Of a DNA stretch of 64,000 nt, positions 49,596 through 57,964 are shown one piece after another. Origin of the DNA: JAIXWP01 sp041391745 (GTDB lineage Bacteria > Bacteroidota > Bacteroidia > Flavobacteriales_D > Sanyastnellaceae). Each line of letters opens with the position of its first letter. The first letter of the stretch is position 1. The stretch is taken from NCBI GenBank assembly GCA_041391745.1, contig JAWKNK010000018.1, forward strand, positions 1 to 64,000, read 5' to 3'. A program made the position numbers and the translations under genes. The notes beneath the pieces were generated by a model. The model saw nothing but the letters and a program-made list of their open reading frames with translations. It made no database searches and was not told where the DNA came from.

Positions 49596-52343
49596 ATGAA
49601 CCCAACTTCTACAATGAAAAAATCTCTTTTCACTGCAGCGGCAATTTTGATGGGTGGTACAATGATTAACGCACAAGTTACCTTCAGCGGCGTTACTACT
49701 GGACTACAAACCATTTCTTCAAGCAGCTATGCGGATTGCGCAGCAGACATGAACAAAGACGGTCTTGATGACATTGTTCGTGTTACCTCTAGCGGTATTT
49801 ACATCGATTTTCAAAACCCTGATGGATCGTTTACTCCATTCTTTCAGGCGATGAGTTTGCAGAATCTTCCTTCTTGGAGTATCTGCGCTGCAGATATCGA
49901 TGGAAATGGCCATACAGACCTTCTAATGGGTGCTGGTAATGCTGTTTCATTCGTGTATGCGAATGCTGACGGTACGGCTTTCTATGAAGATGCTCAACCA
50001 GAATATATCTTCTCTCAAAGAAGTACTTTCTCTGATATTGATAATGATGGAAATCTAGACTCATTTGTATGTCACGACGTTGATCAAAGCCATGCTTATA
50101 GAAATGTTGGTGGAATACTAGACTTGGATATTAGCTTACTTCCAACATTGGATGTTGGAGGTAACTACGCTGCTATTTGGGTGGATTATGACAATGACTA
50201 CGATTCAGATTTATATATCACCAAGTGTCGCGGTGGAGCTGCTGTAGGTGATCCACAACGTATCAACTTGTTGTACAGAAATAATGGCGACGGTACCTTC
50301 ACTAGTGTTGGACCAGAAGCGAACATGAATGATGGTGACCAAAGTTGGGCTACTACGTTTGAAGATTTTGATAACGATGGTGACTTCGATGCATTCACTG
50401 TAAACCACGCTTTCGCTAATCGTTTTATGAGAAACAACGGTGACGGAACATTTACTGATATCATTGGCACAACGGGAATAAATGCTGCTGACCTTGGAGC
50501 ATGGAACTGTGACGCTGGTGACTTTGATAACAATGGATTTATCGATATTTTCTCTGAAATGTCGAATGAAATGTATTGGAACAACGGTGATGGAACTTTC
50601 ACTGGTGCTTCATTGTCTTTCAATAGCGGTGGCATCGGTGACTTCAACGATGATGGCTTCCTAGACGTAATTGCAGGAAATACGAGATACATGAACAATG
50701 CTAACTCAAACAACTGGGTGAAATTTGATCTTGAAGGTATCGTATCAAACAAAGACGCTATTGGAGCAAGAGTAGAAATCTTTGGTGCTTGGGGAATTCA
50801 AGTGCGTGAAGTAAGAGCGGGTGAAAGCTTCGATCCTTCTTCTTCATTGATTACACATTTCGGTCTTGGATCCGCTTCTGCAATTGACCAAGTGGTAATT
50901 CACTGGCCAAGTGGAATGATCACTTCTGTTCAGAATCCTGCTATCAATCAAACGCATCACGTATTGGAGTCTACATGTATTCTCGATCCAGTTGCTATCA
51001 CGGTAGAAGGTGAATCAACACAAATTTGTCAAGGAGAGACGTTGGTGCTTACCGCTCCAAACGGAGATTCTTATGCATGGAGCAATGGCGCAACTACTCA
51101 ATCAAACAACATCACACAATCAGGAAACTACAGTGTGTATGTATTCGATGCTGAAGGTTGCGTTGCTTCATCAAACGTTGTAAATGTAAATGTGATTACA
51201 GAGGAAACTCCTATTGTTTCTGCACAAGGCGAAACGATGTTTTGTCAAGGTGGAAGCGTAGTATTGACTTCTACAATTGGCGATAACTACGACTGGAGCG
51301 AAGGAACACAAGGAAGTCCAACAATCGAGGTATCAGAATCGGGAATGTACCATGTCAATGTTGACGGTACATGTTCAGGTCTGCCACTTCAATCAAATGA
51401 AATTGAAATCATCGTATTATCAGCTCCAGCTCCAGAAGTTACGGATGTTCAAATTGGAGAACCTGGCTCTGCTGAATTGACAGCAACAGGTACGAATGTG
51501 GAATGGTTTGCGACTGAGACATCAACTGAAGTATTGGCTACAGGCAACACTTACAATACACCAATCGTTGATTCACAAGCTTCATACTGGGTGCAATCTA
51601 CAACAGAGCATCCAGGTGAAATTGAAAACGGAGGAAAGTTGGACATCACTGGTAATGGTGGATTGCCATCACAAGGCGGTGTGCTTTATTTCAACGCTTC
51701 TGAAGCATTTACATTGAATCAAGTAACTTGTTATGTACCTGCTGAGGGTTTGGCTGGAAACAGAACAATTGTCCTTTACAATGCTGCTGGAACAGTATTG
51801 GCTCAGACTGTTGTTAATCTTCCAATCGGAACTACTGTAGTTGATTTGAACTTCGCGGTTCCTGCAGGAACTGGACACCAAATCGGATGTTTGGAAAATA
51901 ACTTGTTCCGTAACAGCGGAGGGGTTTCTTATCCATATGCAATTGGCACAGTTGGTGAAATCACAGGAAGCACTTTCGGAGCTTCTTACTACTACTATTT
52001 TTATGATTGGAAAACTCAAAAGGCTTCATTTGAATGTGTGAGCCCAAGAGTAGAAGTAAACGTAACAGTAGTTGGTGTTGACGAACTTTCTGAAAATCCA
52101 CTTGGATTGAACATTTATCCAAACCCAGTTGAAAATACACTTTCAGTTTCTACAAATGCCGACCTTCAAAACGCGGTATTGCGTGTAACTGATGTAACTG
52201 GCAGATTGGTGATTGAAAGAAAATTAACCAATGCAAATCGTGTTCAAATGCAATTGGATTTGAATGATCTTAATGCAGGTTTATATCACTTGAGCATCAC
52301 TCAGGATGGATTCACCTCAGAGAAGGAATTTGTAAAGCTTTAA
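49596..52343 (+). CDS. FG-GAP/VCBS and ASPIC_UnbV repeat secreted protein with T9SS type A domain
   Basis: The longest intact gene here. The start at 49596 or 49614 gives the signal peptide MKKSLFTAAAILMGGTMINA. Residues about 40-380 are FG-GAP/VCBS-type repeats with calcium-binding Asp loops (DMNKDGLDDIVRV, DIDNDGNLDSFVCHD, DFDNDGDFDAFTVN, DFNDDGFLDVIAG). An ASPIC_UnbV domain follows (AIGARVEIFGAWGIQVREVR, then VVIHWPSGMITSV), as in CRTAC1-like proteins. Two Ig-like or adhesive modules each start ICQGETLVLTAPNGDSYAWS or similar. The sorting domain is NIYPNPVENTLSVSTNADL. It is a surface or extracellular protein, perhaps an adhesin or binding module. Terminators flank it on both sides. Confidence 0.88.
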   Translation: MNPTSTMKKSLFTAAAILMGGTMINAQVTFSGVTTGLQTISSSSYADCAADMNKDGLDDIVRVTSSGIYIDFQNPDGSFTPFFQAMSLQNLPSWSICAADIDGNGHTDLLMGAGNAVSFVYANADGTAFYEDAQPEYIFSQRSTFSDIDNDGNLDSFVCHDVDQSHAYRNVGGILDLDISLLPTLDVGGNYAAIWVDYDNDYDSDLYITKCRGGAAVGDPQRINLLYRNNGDGTFTSVGPEANMNDGDQSWATTFEDFDNDGDFDAFTVNHAFANRFMRNNGDGTFTDIIGTTGINAADLGAWNCDAGDFDNNGFIDIFSEMSNEMYWNNGDGTFTGASLSFNSGGIGDFNDDGFLDVIAGNTRYMNNANSNNWVKFDLEGIVSNKDAIGARVEIFGAWGIQVREVRAGESFDPSSSLITHFGLGSASAIDQVVIHWPSGMITSVQNPAINQTHHVLESTCILDPVAITVEGESTQICQGETLVLTAPNGDSYAWSNGATTQSNNITQSGNYSVYVFDAEGCVASSNVVNVNVITEETPIVSAQGETMFCQGGSVVLTSTIGDNYDWSEGTQGSPTIEVSESGMYHVNVDGTCSGLPLQSNEIEIIVLSAPAPEVTDVQIGEPGSAELTATGTNVEWFATETSTEVLATGNTYNTPIVDSQASYWVQSTTEHPGEIENGGKLDITGNGGLPSQGGVLYFNASEAFTLNQVTCYVPAEGLAGNRTIVLYNAAGTVLAQTVVNLPIGTTVVDLNFAVPAGTGHQIGCLENNLFRNSGGVSYPYAIGTVGEITGSTFGASYYYYFYDWKTQKASFECVSPRVEVNVTVVGVDELSENPLGLNIYPNPVENTLSVSTNADLQNAVLRVTDVTGRLVIERKLTNANRVQMQLDLNDLNAGLYHLSITQDGFTSEKEFVKL

Positions 52344-52357
52344 TAGTTTTCTATCCA

Positions 52358-52396
52358 ATAAAAGCCCTCTCGAACTCGTTTCGGGAGGGCTTTTAC
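52358..52396 (+). terminator. Rho-independent terminator
   Basis: Stem AAAAGCCCTC..CGAA / TTCG..GAGGGCTTTT around 52360-52394, with T run. It ends the FG-GAP protein transcript 17 bp after its stop. Confidence 0.9.
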
Positions 52397-52399
52397 ATT

Positions 52400-52565
52400 T
52401 GTGGCTCATGGCTCATGGTTTTTGGTTCGTGGTTCATGGCTCATGGTTCCTGATCCCGAATCCAGTTCGGGACGAAGGATGATTCGTGATTCATGATTCA
52501 TAATTCATGATTCATGATTTATTCTCAAACTCTCCAACAATTCCAAACTCTCCAACTCTTCCAAT
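52400..52565. repeat. Composite of 7-bp and 9-bp degenerate repeats with a REP-like palindrome
   Basis: First come about seven heptamers TGGCTCA/TGGTTCG (52403-52450). The palindrome TCCCGAATCCAGTTCGGGA follows (52454-52472), then five heptamers GATTCAT/AATTCAT, then nonamers ACTCTCCAA/CAATTCCAA up to the CHAP gene. The palindrome has the same arms as the insert at 15072-15090. A short nonamer run (TCTCTCCAA, CATCTCCAA, AATTTCCAA) also lies at 53185-53222 on the other side of that gene. Confidence 0.8.
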
Positions 52566-52571
52566 TTTAAA

Positions 52572-53159
52572 ATGAAAAAAGTAAAATACATCGTAGTCCT
52601 ATTATTAGCAGTGTTTGCTGGGATCTGGACATTCAAAAAGTACAATATTAACTCGAGTCATGAAGTAGGTGATGTTTTGGATTCTCTTAATCATGTATAT
52701 GTATATTATAATGGAGGAGTGGACCATGTTTCTGGGAGGAATACAACAAAGGAAGGCTACAATCTTGGGCTGAAATATCAATGCGTCGAATTTGTAAAGA
52801 GATACTATTATGAATACTTGAATCATAAGATGCCTGATAGTTATGGTAATGCGAAGGATTTTTACTCTGCAGAATTAGGAGATGGTCAACGAAATAAGAG
52901 TAGAGGGCTTAAACAATGTTCAAATCCGAGTAGCTTCAGACCTAAAGTAAATGACTTGCTGATTTTTGATGGAAGTGTATTTAATAGATTCGGCCATGTG
53001 GCAATAGTTTCTGAAGTGACAGAAAAGGATATTGAAATTATCCAACAGAACCCGGGCCCTTTTTCAAATTCTAGAGAACGTTTTACTTTGGAACGTATAG
53101 AAAATAAATGGTACATTAACCATGGAAGAATTGTAGGCTGGCTTAGAAAAGAGGTGTAA
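52572..53159 (+). CDS. CHAP-domain cysteine amidase/peptidase, membrane-anchored
   Basis: The 195-residue protein has an N-terminal membrane anchor or signal (YIVVLLLAVFAGIWTF) and a CHAP (cysteine, histidine-dependent amidohydrolase/peptidase) domain. The nucleophile is Cys71 in LKYQCVEFVKRYYYEY and the base His142 in NRFGHVAIVSEVT, with NPGPFSNSR downstream. CHAP enzymes cut peptidoglycan cross-links or amide bonds such as glutathionylspermidine. It stands alone, flanked on both sides by short repeats, which could mean recent movement as a unit. Confidence 0.85.
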   Translation: MKKVKYIVVLLLAVFAGIWTFKKYNINSSHEVGDVLDSLNHVYVYYNGGVDHVSGRNTTKEGYNLGLKYQCVEFVKRYYYEYLNHKMPDSYGNAKDFYSAELGDGQRNKSRGLKQCSNPSSFRPKVNDLLIFDGSVFNRFGHVAIVSEVTEKDIEIIQQNPGPFSNSRERFTLERIENKWYINHGRIVGWLRKEV

Positions 53160-53224
53160 AGTCCAAAATTATTCTTCGTTCCCACACTTCCACTCTCTCC
53201 AACATCTCCAAAATTTCCAAAGAG

Positions 53225-54347
53225 TTATCTCTTTAAAAAGCGCTTCACCTTATACGTGTTGCGTTCAAAAAGAAAATAGACAATGTAGGCGTATATCAAT
53301 ACTACGACTACGATAAGGCTGAATTCAAAGATCCCATTGGTGTCAAGATCAACTCGCTGAGATCGCAGGTACGATGAAAGGAAAACGATGAAAGGAAGAT
53401 GGGTTACATACAATGTGTATGAAATGTTGGACAGAAACGTGCTGAGCCGTCTCAGCCAAGCATAACGCATTTCGAAATTGGCTAAAAATGCGACCAACAG
53501 CAAGCACAGAAATCCCAACGAAAAATCGTTGAATATCATCGGAAACTTATTCATGCTAATGAATAACAATGACAAAATAATAAAGCCTGCATTGACAATT
53601 GCTAGTTTCCAATTATTGAAAATATCAAATTGATTTTTATGTAGAAAATATGTAACGCCTCCCATCAACCAAATAAAGAAATAGGAGGTAAGATGTGTAG
53701 ATGGAGTGAATGTGTATTGTTGAGAAGGAGCATTATTGATATTCCAGAAAATGCAAGAAGTATTCTCACAGTAGGGGTGTATAGCTTTGTAAAGAACACA
53801 TAGAGCAACGGGAATAATACATAATACCAAAACTCATTGGAAAGACTCCATAATGCTCCATTCGATCCATAGGTAGGAACAAATATTGTTTGAAGAAAAA
53901 GATTACCGATAAAAACATCAGTGCCAAGTTTGCCTGTTGGGACAATCCAAAATTTAATAGTTTCAATTTGTCCAGCATAGATGTACGATTCAGAAAAAGT
54001 GGAGCCCCAGGTTGTCCCAGAACATTCCGAGGAAAAGTCCGGGTATTAATACAACCCATAATCTTGAAAGTCGATGTCGCGTATTTTTTCCAACTCCAAT
54101 TTCCTGATTGAGTTGATTCAACAATTGATTTGATGATGAAAAAGCCGCTTAATACGAAGAATATCATCACAGCTTCATGACCTAGATCTGTTATGAAGTA
54201 GAAAAATTTTACAAAAACGCTAGGGTTTTGAATTAGACTAAAATCAACAAATGTTATGGAACGAAGGTGACCTATCAGAACAAGAAAAGCAGCAATGCCA
54301 CGCAACAAGTCTAGCCATAATAGCTGCTTTGAGTCATTCTCACTCAT
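53225..54347 (-). CDS. Acyltransferase family 3 (OafA/YrhL-like) membrane protein, two frameshifts
   Basis: The start MSENDSKQLLWLDLLRGIAAF at 54347 holds the acyltransferase-3 signature (DxLRGxAxxxVxxxH: LVLIGHLRSI). The reading passes through three frames. After about 54075 it gives GLFLGMFWDNLGLHF and ALWSLSNEFWYYVLFPLLY (the second family motif). After about 53790 it gives SYFFIWLMGGVTYFLHKNQF and SNISYTLYVTHLPFIVFLSS. The length of about 374 residues and roughly ten membrane segments fit O-acyltransferases that modify polysaccharides or lipids at the envelope. A terminator of the upstream gene precedes it, so it has its own promoter. Confidence 0.8.
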
Positions 54348-54378
54348 AGGCGTAAGGTTAAAACGAACCACGAATATA

Positions 54379-54408
54379 GAAAAAAGCCCGTTCTCGTTAG
54401 AACAGGCT
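54379..54408 (-). terminator. Rho-independent terminator (minus strand)
   Basis: On the minus strand AGCCtGTTCT / AGAACgGGCT forms a stem with loop AACG, followed by TTTTTT. It ends the transcript of the gene at 54434-54974. Confidence 0.85.
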
Positions 54409-54433
54409 CTTCCTTTCACCTATGAAACCAATA

Positions 54434-54974
54434 CTATTTTAACGCTGTGTAGTATGGTTGTGCTAATAATTCAAATTGGGTTTTGATATTTTCTGTGTAA
54501 TCCATGTCCCAAATCATTTCTTTCTTCTCCTCATCAAACTTACCTTTCGCATATGGGACATTACAAAGATTGAGAAGATCTGCATCATCTACTTTTTCAA
54601 ATAATGAAACATCAACCAGACACTTAATGGCGGTATCGTCATTTGGTCTTGTTACTTCAGTGCAATCGAGCTCGAAACTCTTGCAGAAGTATCCTTTTTT
54701 CAAATACGATGTGATAGCTTTTTCCAGCTGGCAGAACCGTGGCAAAGAACCCCGTTTCTCTAACATCAGCAGTGCTGATAATTTCACTTCCTGAATAAAC
54801 ATACATCTTCACTTGCGCCAATTTTGGTGCTGATTTCTTCTTCTTTTTAGAGGAAGTAGATGTTGATTCAATTTGACCCTGCTCAACGTATCCGTAGAAC
54901 ATTACCTGCGCTTGTTGAGCAAACAACTGTGCGCAGATAAAAAAGGTCACTAGGGTGGTAACTAACTTTTTCAT
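54434..54974 (-). CDS. Exported protein of unknown function, frameshifted
   Basis: Two overlapping frames are parts of one protein of about 180 residues. The N-terminal frame has a signal peptide (LVTTLVTFFICAQLFAQ), a lysine-rich linker (SSKKKKKSAP) and a small Ig-like or carboxypeptidase-regulatory-like strand set (VKMYVYSGSEIISTADVRET, GFFATVLPAGKSYHIVFEK). After a shift near 54700 it continues GYFCKSFELDCTEVTRPNDD and AIKCLVDVSLFEKVDDADLL to 54434. Such domains occur in Bacteroidota proteins related to OmpA/PorE precursors, but I do not recognise a specific family. Confidence 0.6.
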
Positions 54975-55044
54975 TTTCGATCACTAGTTGCTAGTTTTAA
55001 CGGAAATGAAGGTATGAGGTTACAATAAAAGGGAATAAAATGGA

Positions 55045-56061
55045 CTATTCGTGGTCTCGAATACGTAAAGTATCCTGTTTTTCTGCGATCACGTCAGGAT
55101 TTTCTTCTGTGATAATCTCCTTAGAATCAATGAATTTGTTCAAGTCTGGCTGGCCTGCGTTGATCCAAGCCGTCATCCAGAAACTTCCAATAGTAATTAC
55201 TGCGCTTTTCATGCGCCTTTCCACCTGACCGTCCAACATTTGTTGGTAGGCATTGGTATATTCTTCACTATACACCTTGACTTGTGACATGCCTCTTACC
55301 TCATAAGAGTACTTTTTATCGGAAGTGTATTTTTCATTCAACTCTCTTTCAAAAGAAAGTACGGAATCCACCGCACTATAGCTTTGTCGTACTTTACCCC
55401 AGATGTGCTTGAGCGGAGATTTTACATATTCAGCTTTGCCCACAAAAAAATCATAGTTGCTGTCGTACAGTTCGGGGATTCGACTTTCCCAGAATCCATG
55501 AATACCTCGTTGCCCCGTTTTTTGACCATTATAATTACTAGTAGTGTGCAACGGTACGTGAGCATCGCCTATATAATGTCCGAGTTCTGCGCTCAAATGA
55601 AGTATTCTTGTGAGATTTCCGTCTTCGAAAGCTTTGGTGAGTTTGTATACCATCAAGTTGACATGCCAAGGCACTATGCCGTGAGCGCGAAGTGTGTCTT
55701 CTGAATATTTTGCAACGGCATCATTCCAATACATTGGCACATTGGTAAATGGATCACAACCCAATGTGTCGAAGCAATAGCGGTCCATATCAATATAATG
55801 GCACTCCGCTTCTCCTTTTACACCATATCTTCTTTTGTCTGGATCAACACTGTGCTCTATCAAGAAATTCATGTTGGCTTTGTAGAAACCAAACATTTCC
55901 TCAGGAAGCGTATAAATCGCCAATTCGTTCAGGCGCTTATGACCGTAGAAGCCCCAATTCATCGGATTGTCGGCGCAAGGGTCTGTGTTTTCTTTGAGAA
56001 CAATGAATGAACTTGCTCCCAGAAAAACAACAAATGCCAGTATGAATTGGAGTTTTCTCAT
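55045..56061 (-). CDS. Zinc-dependent phospholipase C / S1-P1 nuclease-like exported enzyme
   Basis: The 338-residue protein has a signal peptide (ILAFVVFLGASSFIVL) and the zinc-ligand pattern of the PLC/P1 nuclease fold: NWGFYGHKRLNELAIYTLP, GEAECHYIDMDRY, and LSAELGHYIGDAHVPLHTTS with HGFWESRIPELY. Trp, His and Asp residues in these motifs bind three zinc ions in the family. The enzyme would hydrolyse a phosphodiester in the periplasm or outside. It is the third gene of a tight minus-strand operon behind gcvT and comB (1-bp gap). Confidence 0.8.
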   Translation of the reverse strand: MRKLQFILAFVVFLGASSFIVLKENTDPCADNPMNWGFYGHKRLNELAIYTLPEEMFGFYKANMNFLIEHSVDPDKRRYGVKGEAECHYIDMDRYCFDTLGCDPFTNVPMYWNDAVAKYSEDTLRAHGIVPWHVNLMVYKLTKAFEDGNLTRILHLSAELGHYIGDAHVPLHTTSNYNGQKTGQRGIHGFWESRIPELYDSNYDFFVGKAEYVKSPLKHIWGKVRQSYSAVDSVLSFERELNEKYTSDKKYSYEVRGMSQVKVYSEEYTNAYQQMLDGQVERRMKSAVITIGSFWMTAWINAGQPDLNKFIDSKEIITEENPDVIAEKQDTLRIRDHE

Positions 56062-56062
56062 G

Positions 56063-56821
56063 CTATTGCGCCTGCGGTTCAGGTTGATATTCGAGTTTCA
56101 CCAAAACACCATCCTTCAAAATTGGAATAGTATCAATGGTGTTTAATGTCAAACAGTATTTTACGTCTTTTTGAATGTTCAATTTTACCAATCTTCTTCT
56201 GTGTGAACTTGATCGTAAAAAGCTCCATAGATGTTCTCGTGCACTCTTGTAGATGAATTTGGCAGCCACAGTGCTATCTTCATCAGCTCTGAATTTTCTA
56301 GAGTCCAACAATGCATCAGCGATAGCGCCGCCGCAAATGGTATCTTCTAGATTTACTTTGTCTTTCCAACCGCTGGCAAGAATCAACGTGTTTTGATGTT
56401 GCTCAATCAACCACTTACAAAGTGCATCCAAATTATTTAAACAACCTATAACAACGGTTTTTCTTTCCGCAGCCATTTGAATGGCGCGTGTACCGTTGGT
56501 GGTTGTGAGTACTACGGTTTTTCCCTTTAAGTCTGGATTCATGAAGGCATAGGGTGAGTTCCCAAAGGGAAAACCATCTACAACCTTACCATCGCGTTCA
56601 GCCGCCACGATATATCCTTTTTGTTGATATTCTAACGCTTCTTCAACAGAACTAATGGGAATAATTTTTTCTACGCCGTAGTGAAGTGCAGATGCAATGG
56701 CGCTCGTAGCGCGCAATACATCTACCACCACCACGATGTCAAAATTCTCCTTATACAAATGGTATTGACCAGGTGTATAGCAGACTTCGACCAGTTTTCT
56801 ATCAGCTAATGGAAACATCAA
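56063..56821 (-). CDS. comB: ComB, 2-phosphosulfolactate phosphatase family
   Basis: The 252-residue protein shows ComB signatures: IVVVVDVLRATSAIASALHY, GNSPYAFMNPDLKGKTVVLT, TTNGTRAIQMA, and ASGWKDKVNLEDTICGGAIA. The archaeal enzyme removes phosphate from 2-phosphosulfolactate in coenzyme M synthesis. Bacterial homologues occur without coenzyme M and their substrate is uncertain. Length is normal. It follows gcvT without any gap and precedes the phospholipase-like gene by one base. Confidence 0.88.
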   Translation of the reverse strand: MMFPLADRKLVEVCYTPGQYHLYKENFDIVVVVDVLRATSAIASALHYGVEKIIPISSVEEALEYQQKGYIVAAERDGKVVDGFPFGNSPYAFMNPDLKGKTVVLTTTNGTRAIQMAAERKTVVIGCLNNLDALCKWLIEQHQNTLILASGWKDKVNLEDTICGGAIADALLDSRKFRADEDSTVAAKFIYKSAREHLWSFLRSSSHRRRLVKLNIQKDVKYCLTLNTIDTIPILKDGVLVKLEYQPEPQAQ

Positions 56822-57925
56822 TTACTTTTTATAAAAAGGAATAGAAACAGTTTGTGCCTTGATGGCTTTGCCACGGATGTTGATGTAAATGTCATTTCCA
56901 GGCTTGGCCAAGGCTGTAGGAACATATCCCATTCCAATCGCCTTAGAAAGGCTAGGGCTTTGCGTGCCGCTCGTTACAACTCCGATAGGATTCATTTCGG
57001 CGTCCACAATTTCGTATCCATGACGAGGAATACCTTTGTCAATCATTTCAAATCCTACAAGCTTTCTCGCTGTGCCATTTTCTTTATGACCCTTGATGTA
57101 GTCAGAATTCATAAATTCTTTGGTGAATTTAGTGATCCAACCAAGTCCTGCTTCAATTGGAGATGTAGTATCGTCGATGTCGTTTCCGTATAAACAGAAA
57201 CCCATTTCCAATCGCAATGTGTCTCGCGCACCCAAGCCGATAGGTTGAATTCCTAAATCAGCACCTGCAGCAAATATTTTGTCCCAAATATCGTTTGCTG
57301 CCTCATTTGGAAAATACACCTCGTATCCACCAGCACCAGTATATCCTGTAGTAGAAATTACGATGTCTTGATGACCAGCAAACTCACCAATTTGGAAAGT
57401 ATAATATTCCATTTCAAGGTTCAAAGGAGTCAACTTCTGAAGTACTTGCATGGCGTTAGGACCTTGAACGGCAAGTAATGAAGTTTCTTCACTTTTGTTG
57501 ATCATCTCTACACCATACTCACCAGCTTTTGTCATCAACCAATTCCAATCTTTGTCGATGTTTGAAGCATTTACCACAAGTAAATATTTATTTTCATTTA
57601 CTCTGTAAACTAAAAGGTCATCTACGATACCGCCCTTGTCGTTTGGCATGCAGCTGTATTGAACTTTTCCATCAAACAATTTGCTCACATCGTTTGAAGT
57701 CATGTACTGCAAGAAATCAAGCACACGCTCGCCGCTCACCCAAAACTCTCCCATGTGGCTCACATCAAAAACACCCACGCTATTTCTAACGCAGTTGTGC
57801 TCCTCAATCAGTCCTCTGTATTGCACAGGCATGTTGTAGCCTGCGAATGGAACCATTTTAGCTCCAAGGGAAATATGTTTGTCAGTTAAAGCTGTTGCTT
57901 TCAATGTGCTGGTTTCTGTAGTCAT
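56822..57925 (-). CDS. gcvT: GcvT, aminomethyltransferase of the glycine cleavage system
   Basis: The 367-residue protein matches GcvT throughout: GAKMVPFAGYNMPVQYRGLI, GVFDVSHMGEFWVSGE, VQYSCMPNDKGGIVDDLLVY, TGYTGAGGYEVYF and GLGARDTLRLEMGFCLYGND. It transfers the methylene group from the lipoyl-bound intermediate to tetrahydrofolate and releases ammonia. gcvP and gcvH are not in the window, as is common in Bacteroidota where gcv genes are scattered. It heads the gcvT-comB-phospholipase operon. Confidence 0.96.
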   Translation of the reverse strand: MTTETSTLKATALTDKHISLGAKMVPFAGYNMPVQYRGLIEEHNCVRNSVGVFDVSHMGEFWVSGERVLDFLQYMTSNDVSKLFDGKVQYSCMPNDKGGIVDDLLVYRVNENKYLLVVNASNIDKDWNWLMTKAGEYGVEMINKSEETSLLAVQGPNAMQVLQKLTPLNLEMEYYTFQIGEFAGHQDIVISTTGYTGAGGYEVYFPNEAANDIWDKIFAAGADLGIQPIGLGARDTLRLEMGFCLYGNDIDDTTSPIEAGLGWITKFTKEFMNSDYIKGHKENGTARKLVGFEMIDKGIPRHGYEIVDAEMNPIGVVTSGTQSPSLSKAIGMGYVPTALAKPGNDIYINIRGKAIKAQTVSIPFYKK

Positions 57926-57964
57926 TTTCTATAAAAATATTTTGGCAAATATAGGTTTGCGAGG

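Noticed and set aside
54434..54802. Independent 122-residue cytosolic protein
   Set aside because: It continues the exported protein at 54657-54974 after a frameshift; the first part of the frame (to about 54700) is antisense-like noise relative to that gene.
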